36,155 nucleotides of DNA from Euryarchaeota archaeon UBA552 (GCA_002499585.1 DAMH01000024.1:9072-45226); one strand, 5' to 3'. Counted from the first letter of the stretch, positions 1-9,086 are shown. Made by a program: numbers and translations. The notes: generated from the sequence alone by a model not told the origin.

Positions 1-1
1 T

Positions 2-3000
2 GGTTCGATAAACAGACCCGGTGAAGACGGTCAAGGGGACGACGGTCAAAACGCAGATGCAAGGGCTGTCAATGCAGCTGTTGAGGCAGGCATTGTTGCA
101 GTCGCAGCAATCGGGAACGATGGGTCAAACAGAATAACCTCAGTGGGAGCAGCAGATCTAGCCATAACCGTCGGATCCATTGACGACGAAGGAACTGTGG
201 AAAGGGGCGACGACCGAATAGCATCCTACTCTAACTATGGGCCCAGAGCAGATGATGGGGATGGAGATACACAAGATGAGTTGAAGCCTGATGTTGTGGC
301 GCCTGGAAGCGGAATATTGTCCGCAGAATATGCGGCGCCAAATCCTCTTCCTGTGGGGGATCAGCCAAAAGCTTCGGATGATTATGTGAACAAAGACGGG
401 ACCAGCATGGCGTGCCCCGCCGTCGCAGGACTAGCAGCGCTTATCCTGTCATACGATGACAGCCTGACTCCGGCCGACATTAAGAACATCATCAAAGAGA
501 CGTCTGAACAGAGAGGCGCTCCAAGCAGCCCGTCTTTAGACAACAGATGGAATAACCAGTATGGATACGGCATTATAGACGGTGAAACTGCATTCAGATG
601 TCTCATCGGGGGCGAGTGCACACAAATTGCTGGTGGGGTTGAATGGGTCCATGTCGAATCGCCCCCATCTAACGATTGGCTGATTCAAGGTAGGACCTAC
701 TCATTCAGCGGCACGGTCAATCTGAGCGATCCTGGGGCCGCCACGGTGGATGCAGTAGAAGTTTCAGCGGAGTTGGTCTACAGGAAGGAAATGCCCAATG
801 GGCAGGTCAAATCGTTCAAGTCGTCCTTTGCAAATGTCAGCAATGTTTCTGTGATCGAAGATAGGTGGTCGAAAACCTTCACGATTCCTGAAATAGAAGA
901 GAATGGCTACTATGATGCTAAGGTGAAGTTCTATGCGACTGCGACCAATGAAACAGGGCGCAGGAGCCAGACCAATCAGAGCACGCATCCACTAGGAAAA
1001 TTGGATATTGGCATTTCAGAGCCCGAACAGGATTCAACTGTATCAGGATCTATGAACATAATAGGGTCTTATTCCACCGTGGATGGAGGCATATTGAGAT
1101 GGAAAATTGATGATGCAGATTGGTCTGATGGGCCAACCCTCTCTCAGAACAACCGAGACGCAGATGGGTATATCGATGAATTTCAAATTACTATTGACAC
1201 CACTGATTATGCCGAGGGGGAGCATGATGTGTACCTGCAAATCGTCGCGGGTGATGACATCTTGAGCGAAGTAGTCAAGAGGTCAATAGAGATCGATAAC
1301 TACCCGCCAAGACCGAATTTGATGTTTATTGACGATCTTGACGTAACAGACTACGGCATTCCACTTCGAAATTCTGTGATGGGTTCATTCTTGGAAGTCA
1401 GAGGCGAGGTGAGGAATGATGGCGATATCAGTGCGAATGAGGTAATGGTTACCCTGTACGAAAACGGTCAGAGAAGGTACGAGTCTTCCATTCCGAAAAT
1501 ATCAGTGGGGGAGCAAGTGCCATTCACTCTGTATTGGAGCCCATCGTTGCCCGGGACTAAAGATGTCACTGTCATTGTTGACAGCACCAACAACATAGAA
1601 GAGCTTGATGAATCTGATAATTCGATAAGCACTGAGTTTGAGATCTTACCATTCAGGGATGGCGTAGACATAGTGATCGAGGAGGGAGGAGTTTTCTCTT
1701 CTCCATCCATACCCCTGCCGGGCCAGCAGTTCATATTGAGCACGATGGTAAGAAATCAAGGGTATGAAGACGCCACGGGGTTGGAGATTACCTTCTTAGT
1801 GAAGCAATACGAGACGGACGGTTGGCTTCCAATCTCATCGAGATCCCTTTCCATGTTGCCCTCCGGCCAGAATGCTGTAATTGAATTTCCAGTCTCAGGG
1901 CAGGAGGCAGGAAAAATGGAATACAGATTTACGGCATCAGGACCCAGTCTAGTGGATGAGGAATGGTCAAACAACCAGATTGAGGGGGCCATTGTGATAG
2001 ACGATTCGCGCGTTAGTTCCAAACTAACATCGCTACCAGAAGATGAGAGCGTGATATCTGTTTTATCATTCAGGAAGACTGGCCTCATCCTCGCATCAGA
2101 AGGCACTCAGATAATAATGCACAGAATTGAGGAGTCGGGGGCCATAGTTAGGTGCAATACTCCGCTGGAGAGGTTCTGGAGTGGATCGATATCGACCACA
2201 GTGGACGATAGCAGCATCGCCCACCTCGTCTGGACCAGGAGACTCGTCACCGGAACGGGCGTCCTTAGTGAGACGGTATCATACGCAACTGTCGACGATC
2301 AATGTACTCCAACAGTGCCTCAGGATTTGATGAGTCCACTCCCACTGGACTTAGGGGACTATTTTGGAGTGGATCTAGATGAAAAGGATGGGGTAATAGT
2401 GATCGCCGGTTATCTGAGAGATCTCGCGGGCGGGCCCCTCTTCAATCCCGCTGAAACCGTTTTTACCTTAAAAAGTGAAAACCCCCAAGCCGCGAGTGAT
2501 TGGGAGTTGGTGTCTGGGGTTATACGAGACATAGACACTATGTCAGCGCCACAGGCCCCCCTCGAAGTAGAGATAGGGGATGAGTTAGTTCACGTTCTGT
2601 TTATCTCATCGAGAAGCGATACCTCGTCCGAACCTGTTTTAGGCCTGTGGTACGCACACGGCATTCTGGGCGAGGAAGACTGGACTTACAAGAAGGCGAT
2701 TGCAGTTGAGGGTTGGTCCCCGTCCATGGCTGTCTCCGAGGTAGATGGAGAAGAAAGGATATCAGTAATATGGTTCGAGGGAAGTTCAGAGTCAGCAGTA
2801 CTCAGAGGAGCCGTTGTCGACGAGAGTTTCAATGTGGTCGGTGGCGCCTCTGTTTCTGTGCCAGCCAGAGGTGCCCAGTACGCCTACATTTCCCAACGAG
2901 GAGACGCACTGTACGTGGTATACGACTACGTTAGCCCGGTCGGGCCTGTGGTGAGCTTGGGAGTTTTGGATCCAGAAAATGGTTGGATAGGAATCGGAGA

Positions 3001-3556
3001 CAGGATATCTTCCGGCAGAGTTCATGGAGTATCCGAGAGATCGGATGGGTTGTCCATTCCGTTCATGGTTAAGACCAATTCGGGAGGTTGGACACTGGTT
3101 GAGGTGAAAAGCAACGGGAATTTGGATGATGGATCAACCAACATATTCGAGAGTGCCCGATTGGCACTAGGTCTTGACGAATCTGAATTCAACGTTTTGT
3201 TAATTGGCCTGACAACCGCTATGCTCGTGATCCTGGTGTCACTCTTGGTGGGCACGGTAAGGCAAGGATTCTACAACATGAAGGCCCGGCGGAGGTCGGC
3301 CTCCGTGACTATAGAGGCTGACCCGGAGGATGCATTGGAGGTTGATGATGACGCGATAGAAGAGGTCGTGCCAATATCTATTTCGCCGCCTGTGGAATAC
3401 AAAATCGAAAAAATGCCTGACTCACAGCCCCCCGCAGATCCAAACAACCCTTTCAGGACTGTCAGATGTGGCTCATGCGACGCTCGTTTCGAGCTCCTGA
3501 AGAAGATTCGGAGGGCCACTTGTCCATCATGTGGGGAACGAATTGAGGGCCTCTGA
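2..3556 (+). CDS. Membrane-anchored subtilisin-like (S8) protease with CARDB repeats and C-terminal zinc ribbon, 5' truncated by window start
   Basis: The open frame runs in from the window edge, so the N-terminus with the catalytic Asp and His is missing; 1184 residues are visible. The oxyanion-hole Asn lies in an AAIGND motif (codon 116-118) and the nucleophile Ser in GTSMACP (codon 404-406), both standard for family S8. Beyond the protease domain are beta-rich segments and two CARDB-like domains (about 1310-1640 and 1670-2000), then a long beta-rich region. A single membrane segment lies at about 3190-3256, followed by basic residues and a cytoplasmic tail. The tail ends in a CxxC...CxxC zinc ribbon (CGSC at 3467, then CPSC). 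The likely topology is an extracellular protease held by a C-terminal anchor, with a zinc ribbon inside the cell. The internal GTG at 143 is not the real start, because homologous sequence continues upstream. The stop overlaps the maf start (TGATG), suggesting co-transcription. Confidence 0.9.
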   Translation, partial: GSINRPGEDGQGDDGQNADARAVNAAVEAGIVAVAAIGNDGSNRITSVGAADLAITVGSIDDEGTVERGDDRIASYSNYGPRADDGDGDTQDELKPDVVAPGSGILSAEYAAPNPLPVGDQPKASDDYVNKDGTSMACPAVAGLAALILSYDDSLTPADIKNIIKETSEQRGAPSSPSLDNRWNNQYGYGIIDGETAFRCLIGGECTQIAGGVEWVHVESPPSNDWLIQGRTYSFSGTVNLSDPGAATVDAVEVSAELVYRKEMPNGQVKSFKSSFANVSNVSVIEDRWSKTFTIPEIEENGYYDAKVKFYATATNETGRRSQTNQSTHPLGKLDIGISEPEQDSTVSGSMNIIGSYSTVDGGILRWKIDDADWSDGPTLSQNNRDADGYIDEFQITIDTTDYAEGEHDVYLQIVAGDDILSEVVKRSIEIDNYPPRPNLMFIDDLDVTDYGIPLRNSVMGSFLEVRGEVRNDGDISANEVMVTLYENGQRRYESSIPKISVGEQVPFTLYWSPSLPGTKDVTVIVDSTNNIEELDESDNSISTEFEILPFRDGVDIVIEEGGVFSSPSIPLPGQQFILSTMVRNQGYEDATGLEITFLVKQYETDGWLPISSRSLSMLPSGQNAVIEFPVSGQEAGKMEYRFTASGPSLVDEEWSNNQIEGAIVIDDSRVSSKLTSLPEDESVISVLSFRKTGLILASEGTQIIMHRIEESGAIVRCNTPLERFWSGSISTTVDDSSIAHLVWTRRLVTGTGVLSETVSYATVDDQCTPTVPQDLMSPLPLDLGDYFGVDLDEKDGVIVIAGYLRDLAGGPLFNPAETVFTLKSENPQAASDWELVSGVIRDIDTMSAPQAPLEVEIGDELVHVLFISSRSDTSSEPVLGLWYAHGILGEEDWTYKKAIAVEGWSPSMAVSEVDGEERISVIWFEGSSESAVLRGAVVDESFNVVGGASVSVPARGAQYAYISQRGDALYVVYDYVSPVGPVVSLGVLDPENGWIGIGDRISSGRVHGVSERSDGLSIPFMVKTNSGGWTLVEVKSNGNLDDGSTNIFESARLALGLDESEFNVLLIGLTTAMLVILVSLLVGTVRQGFYNMKARRRSASVTIEADPEDALEVDDDAIEEVVPISISPPVEYKIEKMPDSQPPADPNNPFRTVRCGSCDARFELLKKIRRATCPSCGERIEGL

Positions 3557-4155
3557 TGCGGGTTATCCTCGCCTCAGGCTCTGTTCGAAGGAGGAAGTGG
3601 CTAGAGTCTCAGGAATGGCTACACAATCATGATTTTGAGGTTATGCCGTTGAATCTTATGGAGTCTGATCATGTATCACCCGGAGATGTTTTGGGTACAG
3701 TGAATAACGTGGCCAGAGCTAAGGCTGAAACAGCAAGACACGCATTTGAAGGCAACGCTTCTGACTGGTTGATATTAGTCTCTGACACTTTAGTCGAAAA
3801 CCCGAAAACCGGTGGAATTATGGGTAAGCCGAGAGGTAGGGAAGAAGCTGAAAGGATGTTGTCCTCCCTCTCAGGAAGGTCGCATAAAGTACACACATGC
3901 ACTGTATTAATCGCATCGGATATGTCTGAGGTAGAGGCGTACTCAGAGTCGGCTGTCGTTTCTATGGCATGCCTAAAAAAGGGCGAATTGTCGTCATTGA
4001 TCAATGGGGAGTCTTGGATAGGAAAGGCAGGCTCTTATGACATAATGGGCCCAGCTGGAAAATACATGAGGCTGATGTCTGGAAGCGTATTGACTGTGTC
4101 TGGGCTTGCAGAGAGTGCTGTGGAAAGACTGAAAGAAATACTTAGCAGAAAGTGA
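3556..4155 (+). CDS. maf: Maf-like nucleoside triphosphate pyrophosphatase
   Basis: This 199-residue protein matches the Maf/YceF/YhdE family, which hydrolyses non-canonical or modified nucleoside triphosphates to monophosphates and pyrophosphate. The N-terminal signature ASGSVRRR (residues 6-13) corresponds to the family's AS-x-S-P-R-R phosphate-binding motif, with Val in place of Pro. The catalytic Asp is likely D77 in VSDTLVE. The GKPRG loop and the C-terminal GKAGSYDI...GS block are also present. Length is normal. The ATG overlaps the upstream stop by one base, so it is probably translationally coupled to the subtilase. The 3' end overlaps the convergent NifU-like gene by 14 bp. The exact substrate (dTTP/UTP-type or m7GTP-type) cannot be told from the sequence. 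Confidence 0.93.
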   Translation: MRVILASGSVRRRKWLESQEWLHNHDFEVMPLNLMESDHVSPGDVLGTVNNVARAKAETARHAFEGNASDWLILVSDTLVENPKTGGIMGKPRGREEAERMLSSLSGRSHKVHTCTVLIASDMSEVEAYSESAVVSMACLKKGELSSLINGESWIGKAGSYDIMGPAGKYMRLMSGSVLTVSGLAESAVERLKEILSRK

Positions 4156-4624
4156 CTCCACCGTGTTTAACCACGAATTCCCTCTGTATCTCGTTAAACC
4201 ATTCGAGCATCCCAATGTTGAATCTTATCCTTGAAATTGAGGGGTCTGCCAGTAAATCGTCCTGTATCCCTCTCAGCGTCCCCGGCGCGGCACCGCACGA
4301 CACACACGCTCCATCAAGGTCAATGACCAATGACAACGTGGGCTTTTTTCCTATCTCCTCGACTATCTCATGGCTGTGAACCACCAGAGCGCCCCCGTGG
4401 CCTAGCAAGGCCGCCCTTACAGGACCTAGGCGAGCCATCAAAGCAGGCACTGCGTCATCGGAGGATTCCGTCACTTCCTGGATTATATCCAGTTCCAATA
4501 GTCTGAGGTCCTCGTCTGGATCGACGCTCTCCTCTATCCTTTTTTGTGATTCATTTGACACAATGGATTGGATCTCAATTTGATACATGCTTTCAAGATC
4601 AGAGGAGTCATCCTGCTCGCCCAT
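4142..4624 (-). CDS. NifU-like (Nfu-type) Fe-S scaffold domain protein
   Basis: The C-terminal part resembles the NifU C-terminal (Nfu) domain: GPVRAALLGHGGALVV, a beta-hairpin, then DGACVSCGAAPGTLRGI with the CxxC pair at residues 107/110. In the family this pair holds a transient Fe-S cluster at a dimer interface. The N-terminal 60 residues are acidic and not recognised. I chose the ATG at 4622-4624 (160 residues). The frame stays open to 4807, but that extension crosses the sufC start. The gene diverges from sufCBD across a 103-bp gap, consistent with cluster scaffold or delivery alongside the SUF machinery. The family match is made by eye and is divergent (Gly after CxxC, unusual N-terminus), so the role is inferred. 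Confidence 0.75.
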   Translation of the reverse strand: MGEQDDSSDLESMYQIEIQSIVSNESQKRIEESVDPDEDLRLLELDIIQEVTESSDDAVPALMARLGPVRAALLGHGGALVVHSHEIVEEIGKKPTLSLVIDLDGACVSCGAAPGTLRGIQDDLLADPSISRIRFNIGMLEWFNEIQREFVVKHGGVTFC

Positions 4625-4669
4625 GATACTGTCCGAGAAGAGGTCGGATATGTGATGTTCTGTGTTGTG

Positions 4670-4681
4670 GTCATATAAACG
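4670..4681. promoter_or_regulatory. Putative shared TATA box between NifU-like gene and sufC
   Basis: The sequence TCATATAAACG reads as a TATA box on the plus strand (ATATAAACG, 4673-4681), which would place a start site near 4705, about 23 nt before the sufC ATG. Read on the minus strand, TTTATATGA would place a start near 4648, about 24 nt before the NifU-like ATG. It is the only TATA-like element I see in this divergent gap. The same ATATAAACG string recurs upstream of the gene starting at 35086. Single versus double use is inference. Confidence 0.5.
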
Positions 4682-4727
4682 GGTTGAAAAGCCTAGGCTT
4701 AGAAGCGACGTTAGGAGCGATACCGCC

Positions 4728-5477
4728 ATGACAGATGAAACCCCAGTTTTGTCCCTCAAGGACTTACATGTCGGCATCGATGGCAATAACATACTCCACG
4801 GGATCAATCTGAATATCGCCCCAGGTGAAATTCACGCCATTATGGGCAGGAATGGCAGTGGAAAAACCACTGCAGCGGCGACAATAATGGGGCATCCGGA
4901 CTACGAAATCAATTCTGGTGCCATTCTTCTCAATGGCGAGGATCTACTCGAGCTTGAAGCTTGGGAAAGGGCTAGGAAGGGAGTTTTTCTGTCATTCCAG
5001 TACCCTCAATCAGTGCCGGGCCTACAAGTAGGGCACTTCCTAAGGAAATCAGTAGCCTCGATCAGGGGGGATGAGGCAGCCAAAGGGCCAGCATTTAGAG
5101 ATGCATTGAAATCAGCAATGGAGGAGGTCTCTATTCCGAGGTCATTTCTCTCCAGATACGTCAATGACGGATTTAGTGGAGGGGAGAAGAAAAGATTTGA
5201 AATTCTTCAGTTGATGCTGCTTAAACCCAGATTGGCGATACTTGACGAAACAGACTCTGGTTTGGACATAGACGGCATTAGAGTTGTTTCAAGAGGGATA
5301 AACGCGGCTATCAGAGGATCTGAATCTGGTGCTCTGATTATCACTCATTACAGCAGGATCCTTGAACACGTTAAGCCAGATTACGTTCACGTATTGATCA
5401 AGGGTAAGATCGTCAAGAGCGGGGGGCCTGAACTTGCCCTTGAACTGGAAGAAAAGGGGTATGAATGGTTGCAATAG
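4728..5477 (+). CDS. sufC: SufC, Fe-S cluster assembly ATPase
   Basis: SufC is the cytoplasmic ABC-type ATPase that works with SufB and SufD to build Fe-S clusters. Walker A GRNGSGKT is at residues 40-47, followed by the Q-loop (SFQYPQSVPG), the ABC signature FSGGEKKR and Walker B LAILDETDSGLDIDG, where DETDSGLD is the SufC-type variant. Length is 249 residues, typical for the family. The frame extends upstream to 4662, but the ATG at 4728 gives the canonical N-terminus (TPVLSLKDLHV) and has a GGAG at 4714-4717. It is the first gene of sufCBD, with sufB starting 27 bp after its stop. Confidence 0.97.
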   Translation: MTDETPVLSLKDLHVGIDGNNILHGINLNIAPGEIHAIMGRNGSGKTTAAATIMGHPDYEINSGAILLNGEDLLELEAWERARKGVFLSFQYPQSVPGLQVGHFLRKSVASIRGDEAAKGPAFRDALKSAMEEVSIPRSFLSRYVNDGFSGGEKKRFEILQLMLLKPRLAILDETDSGLDIDGIRVVSRGINAAIRGSESGALIITHYSRILEHVKPDYVHVLIKGKIVKSGGPELALELEEKGYEWLQ

Positions 5478-5504
5478 AACCAAAGCCCAAGGGGATGTGA
5501 AAAA

Positions 5505-6914
5505 ATGACAATGGAAGAAGCCAGAGGTGCAGTGGGAGATTACAGCGTGGGATGGCATGATCCCGAACATTCGACAATCAGGTTTGACTCAGGATTGAGC
5601 GAAGAAGTCGTCAGAAAAATATCTGAAATAAAGAACGAGCCTGCCTGGATGACCGAGATCAGGGTCAAGGCCTATCACCATTTTACCAAGCGAGACATGC
5701 CAGGATTCGGGGATCGTGCGGCATTAGAAGGCATTAAGTTCGACGAAGTTTGCTATTACCTGAGATCCTCTGATGCCACAGAGAAAGACTGGGATGACGT
5801 TCCGGATGACATAAGAAACACATTCGACCGACTAGGCATACCTGAAGCAGAACAGAAGTGGCTTTCCGGAGTCACGGCTCAGTATGAATCAGAGGCAGTC
5901 TATCACAGCATCCGGGAAGATTTGGAAGCCCAAGGAGTTCTATTTCTTGACATGGACAGTGGACTAAAACAATACCCAGACATTGTAAAGAAGTACTTTT
6001 GCAGCGTTATTCCCTATCAAGACAACAAATTTTCTGCCTTGAACACCGCAGTATGGTCGGGGGGCTCTTTCATCTATGTCCCAAAAGGTGTGAAAGTAGA
6101 GATGCCCGTGCAAGCATACTTCAGGATTAACGCCAAGAATATGGGACAGTTTGAAAGAACTCTGATAATAGCTGACGAGGGGTCTAGTATACATTATGTA
6201 GAGGGGTGCACTGCCCCTACATACTCTACCGACTCTCTGCACTCGGCAGTCGTCGAACTTGTGGCCCTCGACGGAGCCCACATTCGTTACTCGACGATCC
6301 AGAACTGGTCGGCCAATGTCTACAATCTGGTTACAAAAAGGGGGATTGCTCACAGGGATGCATCGATAGAGTGGATAGACGGTAACATCGGATCGAAATT
6401 GACTATGAAGTACCCCTCGGTCATACTGAAGGGAGAAGGTGCCCACGCTGAGGTAATTTCAATTGCCTACGCTGGTAAGGGACAACATCAAGATGCAGGG
6501 GCCAAAGTTCACCACCTAGCTTCCAATACAACGAGCAAAATATTATCCAAATCGATATCCAAGGACGGAGGCAGAGGGTCCTACAGAGGAATGGTGACAG
6601 TAGCTTCAAAAGCCGAAAATTGCAAATTGAATGTTGTCTGCGATGCACTAATACTCGACGACCAAAGCCAAACTGACACCTACCCAACAATGGAGGTGGC
6701 CAACGCATCTGCGCGCTGCGAACATGAAGCAAGCGTATCGAAGGTGAGCGATGATCAAGTTTTCTACTTGATGAGTAGGGGGCACTCCGAAGAGGAGGCT
6801 CTGGCGATGATCGTAAACGGATTTTTCGAACCATTCACCAGAGAACTTCCGATGGAATACGCAGTTGAGTTGAATAAGCTCATGGCCTTAGAAATGGAAG
6901 GGAGTATCGGCTGA
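5505..6914 (+). CDS. sufB: SufB, Fe-S cluster scaffold protein
   Basis: SufB is the scaffold subunit of the SufBCD complex on which the nascent cluster forms. The 469-residue length is normal. Recognisable blocks include SVIPYQDNKFSALNTAVWSGG, YVPKGVKVEMPVQAYFRIN, QFERTLIIADEGSSIHYVEGC, and the C-terminal HEASVSKVSDDQVFYLMSRG, which is the SufB-type signature. The ATG at 5505 is preceded by a purine-rich GGGGATGTGA (5491-5500). The gene lies between sufC and sufD on the same strand with short gaps, as expected for an operon. Confidence 0.97.
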   Translation: MTMEEARGAVGDYSVGWHDPEHSTIRFDSGLSEEVVRKISEIKNEPAWMTEIRVKAYHHFTKRDMPGFGDRAALEGIKFDEVCYYLRSSDATEKDWDDVPDDIRNTFDRLGIPEAEQKWLSGVTAQYESEAVYHSIREDLEAQGVLFLDMDSGLKQYPDIVKKYFCSVIPYQDNKFSALNTAVWSGGSFIYVPKGVKVEMPVQAYFRINAKNMGQFERTLIIADEGSSIHYVEGCTAPTYSTDSLHSAVVELVALDGAHIRYSTIQNWSANVYNLVTKRGIAHRDASIEWIDGNIGSKLTMKYPSVILKGEGAHAEVISIAYAGKGQHQDAGAKVHHLASNTTSKILSKSISKDGGRGSYRGMVTVASKAENCKLNVVCDALILDDQSQTDTYPTMEVANASARCEHEASVSKVSDDQVFYLMSRGHSEEEALAMIVNGFFEPFTRELPMEYAVELNKLMALEMEGSIG

Positions 6915-6935
6915 GATTTTTCCACTGGTGAGAAC

Positions 6936-8042
6936 ATGGACAACCAGGTTGAAGCGTACCTATCATTGGATGATCCTCCTAAATCAGATCACCTCTGGAG
7001 ATACACCTCCTGGCAGAGAGCCCATCCAACAGGAGATTCGGGGTCCATACCTAGTGATGTATCAATTCCGAATCTAAAATTGAGAGACATAAACGGAGAA
7101 GACGTTGAAGGCGTGACATTAGATTTTGGTCAGAAATTGCCTATTCCTTTCGACGGCTCGCCTACCAGTGACGCTTTCATGAAGGCCATTACACATGGAA
7201 AGGCCATACTCATGACAATTCCAGACAACTGGAATAGCGATGTCCCATTGGTACTAGAGATAACGACTGGAAAGGGCATAGAGGCTGCACACATCCACAT
7301 CAAGACCGGACGGCACAGCGAAGTTACTATTCTCACCAGAATCGAAGGGGACTGTGCCTGGCTCGGCCTCCTTAGGACTGCGGAAACTGGCGTGGGTTCC
7401 ACATTGCATGATGTTGTAGTGAACAAGATCAGGCACGGGTCCCTGCTTAGAGTCGACTCTTTCAAAGCAGGTCGAGACTCGACGATTACAGCTGGGACAG
7501 TCAGTGCAGGAAGCAAACAAACCAAGGCCGACATAAGGTACATGCTCGATTCGACAGGTGCGAATTTGAAGGTGCTTGGGTCCTTGCTAGCTGCCGAAAG
7601 GATGCACTTAGACCATCACATAGAAATTAGGCATGTGGCCCCTAATACGTACAGTAGACTCAATTGGCACACCGCGTGCAGTGGGAGGAGTACCTCGGTC
7701 GGGACGGGTATGCTCAAAATCGACAAAGGTGCCAAACTTGCTGATGCAGGACAACTATTCCACAACCTTCTGCTATCTGAGAAGGCCAAGGCAAACAGCA
7801 TCCCTGAACTTGAAGTGGAAGAAAATGATGTTGTGGGGTGTGGCCATGGCACTGCCAACGGCCCGGTGGACGAAAGTCAAAGGTTCTATTTGATGGCCAG
7901 AGGATTATCAGAAAAGGAGTCTGAGGATGCATTAGTCGCAGCATTTCTAAATTCGACACTATCACAAATGGGTAGTGAGTTAGTTCACGCATGGCTGATA
8001 AAGACCGTAGAGGATGCACTTGACGGGCTTAAACAATCATGA
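6936..8042 (+). CDS. sufD: SufD, Fe-S cluster assembly protein
   Basis: SufD is the SufB paralogue that pairs with it in SufBC2D. The 368-residue protein has the divergent N-terminal half typical of SufD. Its C-terminal half carries RHVAPNTYSRLNWHTACSGRS, then CGHGTANGPVDESQRFYLMARGLSEKE, matching the SufB/SufD core fold. The ATG at 6936 follows a GGTGAG purine stretch. It begins 21 bp after sufB and is followed 33 bp later by a small cysteine-rich reading frame. Assignment as SufD rather than a second SufB rests on length, gene order and lower conservation. Confidence 0.93.
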   Translation: MDNQVEAYLSLDDPPKSDHLWRYTSWQRAHPTGDSGSIPSDVSIPNLKLRDINGEDVEGVTLDFGQKLPIPFDGSPTSDAFMKAITHGKAILMTIPDNWNSDVPLVLEITTGKGIEAAHIHIKTGRHSEVTILTRIEGDCAWLGLLRTAETGVGSTLHDVVVNKIRHGSLLRVDSFKAGRDSTITAGTVSAGSKQTKADIRYMLDSTGANLKVLGSLLAAERMHLDHHIEIRHVAPNTYSRLNWHTACSGRSTSVGTGMLKIDKGAKLADAGQLFHNLLLSEKAKANSIPELEVEENDVVGCGHGTANGPVDESQRFYLMARGLSEKESEDALVAAFLNSTLSQMGSELVHAWLIKTVEDALDGLKQS

Positions 8043-8075
8043 ATATTATGCACCCTCTGAGGGACAGTCGTTACC

Positions 8076-8213
8076 ATGGACTCAGATCACTGTAAAGGGA
8101 TATTTTGTGAGTGTGGATTTCGAGGGAATGCCATCCCAATGAGGCAGCACATGGAATGCCCGTCATGCCGAAGGGTTGTGGAGGCCTGTTGTGAGGGAGT
8201 TCCTCGATACTGA
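8076..8213 (+). CDS. Small cysteine-rich (zinc- or Fe-S-binding?) protein downstream of sufD
   Basis: A 45-residue frame (ATG 8076 to TGA 8213) has seven cysteines: C6, C11, C13, C28, C31, C38 and C39, plus histidines at 5 and 25. The spacing includes CEC, CPSC (28-31) and a CC pair. This density is hard to explain by chance and suggests a metal-binding knuckle. An in-frame stop at 8058-8060 limits the start to this ATG, and a purine-rich stretch (8058-8066) sits about 10 nt before it. It follows sufD by 33 bp on the same strand, so it may be part of the SUF transcript. I do not recognise the family. Zn binding or Fe-S handling is inference. Confidence 0.55.
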   Translation: MDSDHCKGIFCECGFRGNAIPMRQHMECPSCRRVVEACCEGVPRY

Positions 8214-8242
8214 AAGTTCTCGATTTGCAATCGAAAGTGATG

Positions 8243-8249
8243 TATATAT
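8243..8249 (+). promoter_or_regulatory. Putative TATA box for the DUF2085 gene
   Basis: TATATAT lies 34 bp before the ATG at 8283. With archaeal spacing, transcription would start near 8274 and give a leader of under 10 nt. The AGGAGG at 8254-8259 is too far from the ATG to act as a ribosome site and would sit outside such a transcript. Confidence 0.5.
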
Positions 8250-8282
8250 CCAAAGGAGGAGTAATTTCCCACTTCCTTAGAT

Positions 8283-9086
8283 ATGGGCTTCATTCCAGCA
8301 ATGTTGATAGCAATGACTCAGTTAAATAGAACTGTGGAACGGAACGGTTCTCAATCAAGGGTTCGAGAAAAAAAGATTGGGATCACCATGGCATTGATCG
8401 CAGGGGCATACACTGTGATGGTATTTTTTGCACCTATGACGATGGAACCAGGTACAGTCCCGGAACTTTCCGGCAGAGCGAATCTAATCGATTACGCGAC
8501 GGTAGACGGATGGGGATCTTGGGGGAATAATGATCATGGGGATGATGCTAAACTGGGCCACAACCAACTTAGCAAAGGTGGTCCCTTCGCTTGGATGGAT
8601 CATGGCCCAATTGTGGCAATAGTGTACTCGATCGGGGATTTGAATTGCCATCAGAAATACGAGAGATCATACCAAATAAACGGGAATCAAACCGCTGTTT
8701 GCGCAAGAGACATCGGGATATTGATTGGTTTCGTAGTGGGCGCTCTTGCATGGAGCAGGTTTGGTTTGAACAGGTATACAATCAGGGATTCTTTCCTCTC
8801 GATGCTCCCTGACGACAAGCTTGAGCCTCTCTACAAAACAGATAGAAGATTAGCCGCCATGATCATAATTTTGTTTATCGGAGTCCTTCCCACTGGCGTC
8901 GATGGTTTCACGCAACTCTTGACTGACTATGAGTCCAATAATACCCTGAGACTCTTGACAGGATCGACAGCTGGAGCGGCTCTCGCCTGGTTGGTGGGTG
9001 CGACCATTAGTGCCAGGTCATCAGATTTTGCCGATCTTGGAGAGGTTCTGCTGCCAGCTGATGCTAGTCTGAGGATTCGTAAGTAA
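8283..9086 (+). CDS. DUF2085 family membrane protein
   Basis: This 267-residue integral membrane protein has about four hydrophobic segments: near residues 35-52, 146-160, 193-215 and 228-245. The central block GDLNCHQKYERSY followed by VCARDIGILIGFVVG matches the conserved CHQ...RS and CARxxGxxxG core of DUF2085, whose function is unknown. The two Cys and one His in that core could bind a metal. An extracellular loop rich in Asp, His, Gly and Trp lies at residues 70-105. The gene probably has its own promoter (TATA-like at 8243). Its last 23 bp overlap the convergent thymidylate kinase gene. Confidence 0.8.
   Translation: MGFIPAMLIAMTQLNRTVERNGSQSRVREKKIGITMALIAGAYTVMVFFAPMTMEPGTVPELSGRANLIDYATVDGWGSWGNNDHGDDAKLGHNQLSKGGPFAWMDHGPIVAIVYSIGDLNCHQKYERSYQINGNQTAVCARDIGILIGFVVGALAWSRFGLNRYTIRDSFLSMLPDDKLEPLYKTDRRLAAMIIILFIGVLPTGVDGFTQLLTDYESNNTLRLLTGSTAGAALAWLVGATISARSSDFADLGEVLLPADASLRIRK

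Noticed and set aside
4625..4807. N-terminal extension of the NifU-like protein
   Set aside because: The extension would overlap the sufC start and its promoter region and has no recognisable features.
5964..6446. 160-residue minus-strand frame inside sufB
   Set aside because: It is antisense to highly conserved SufB sequence and has no recognisable domain.
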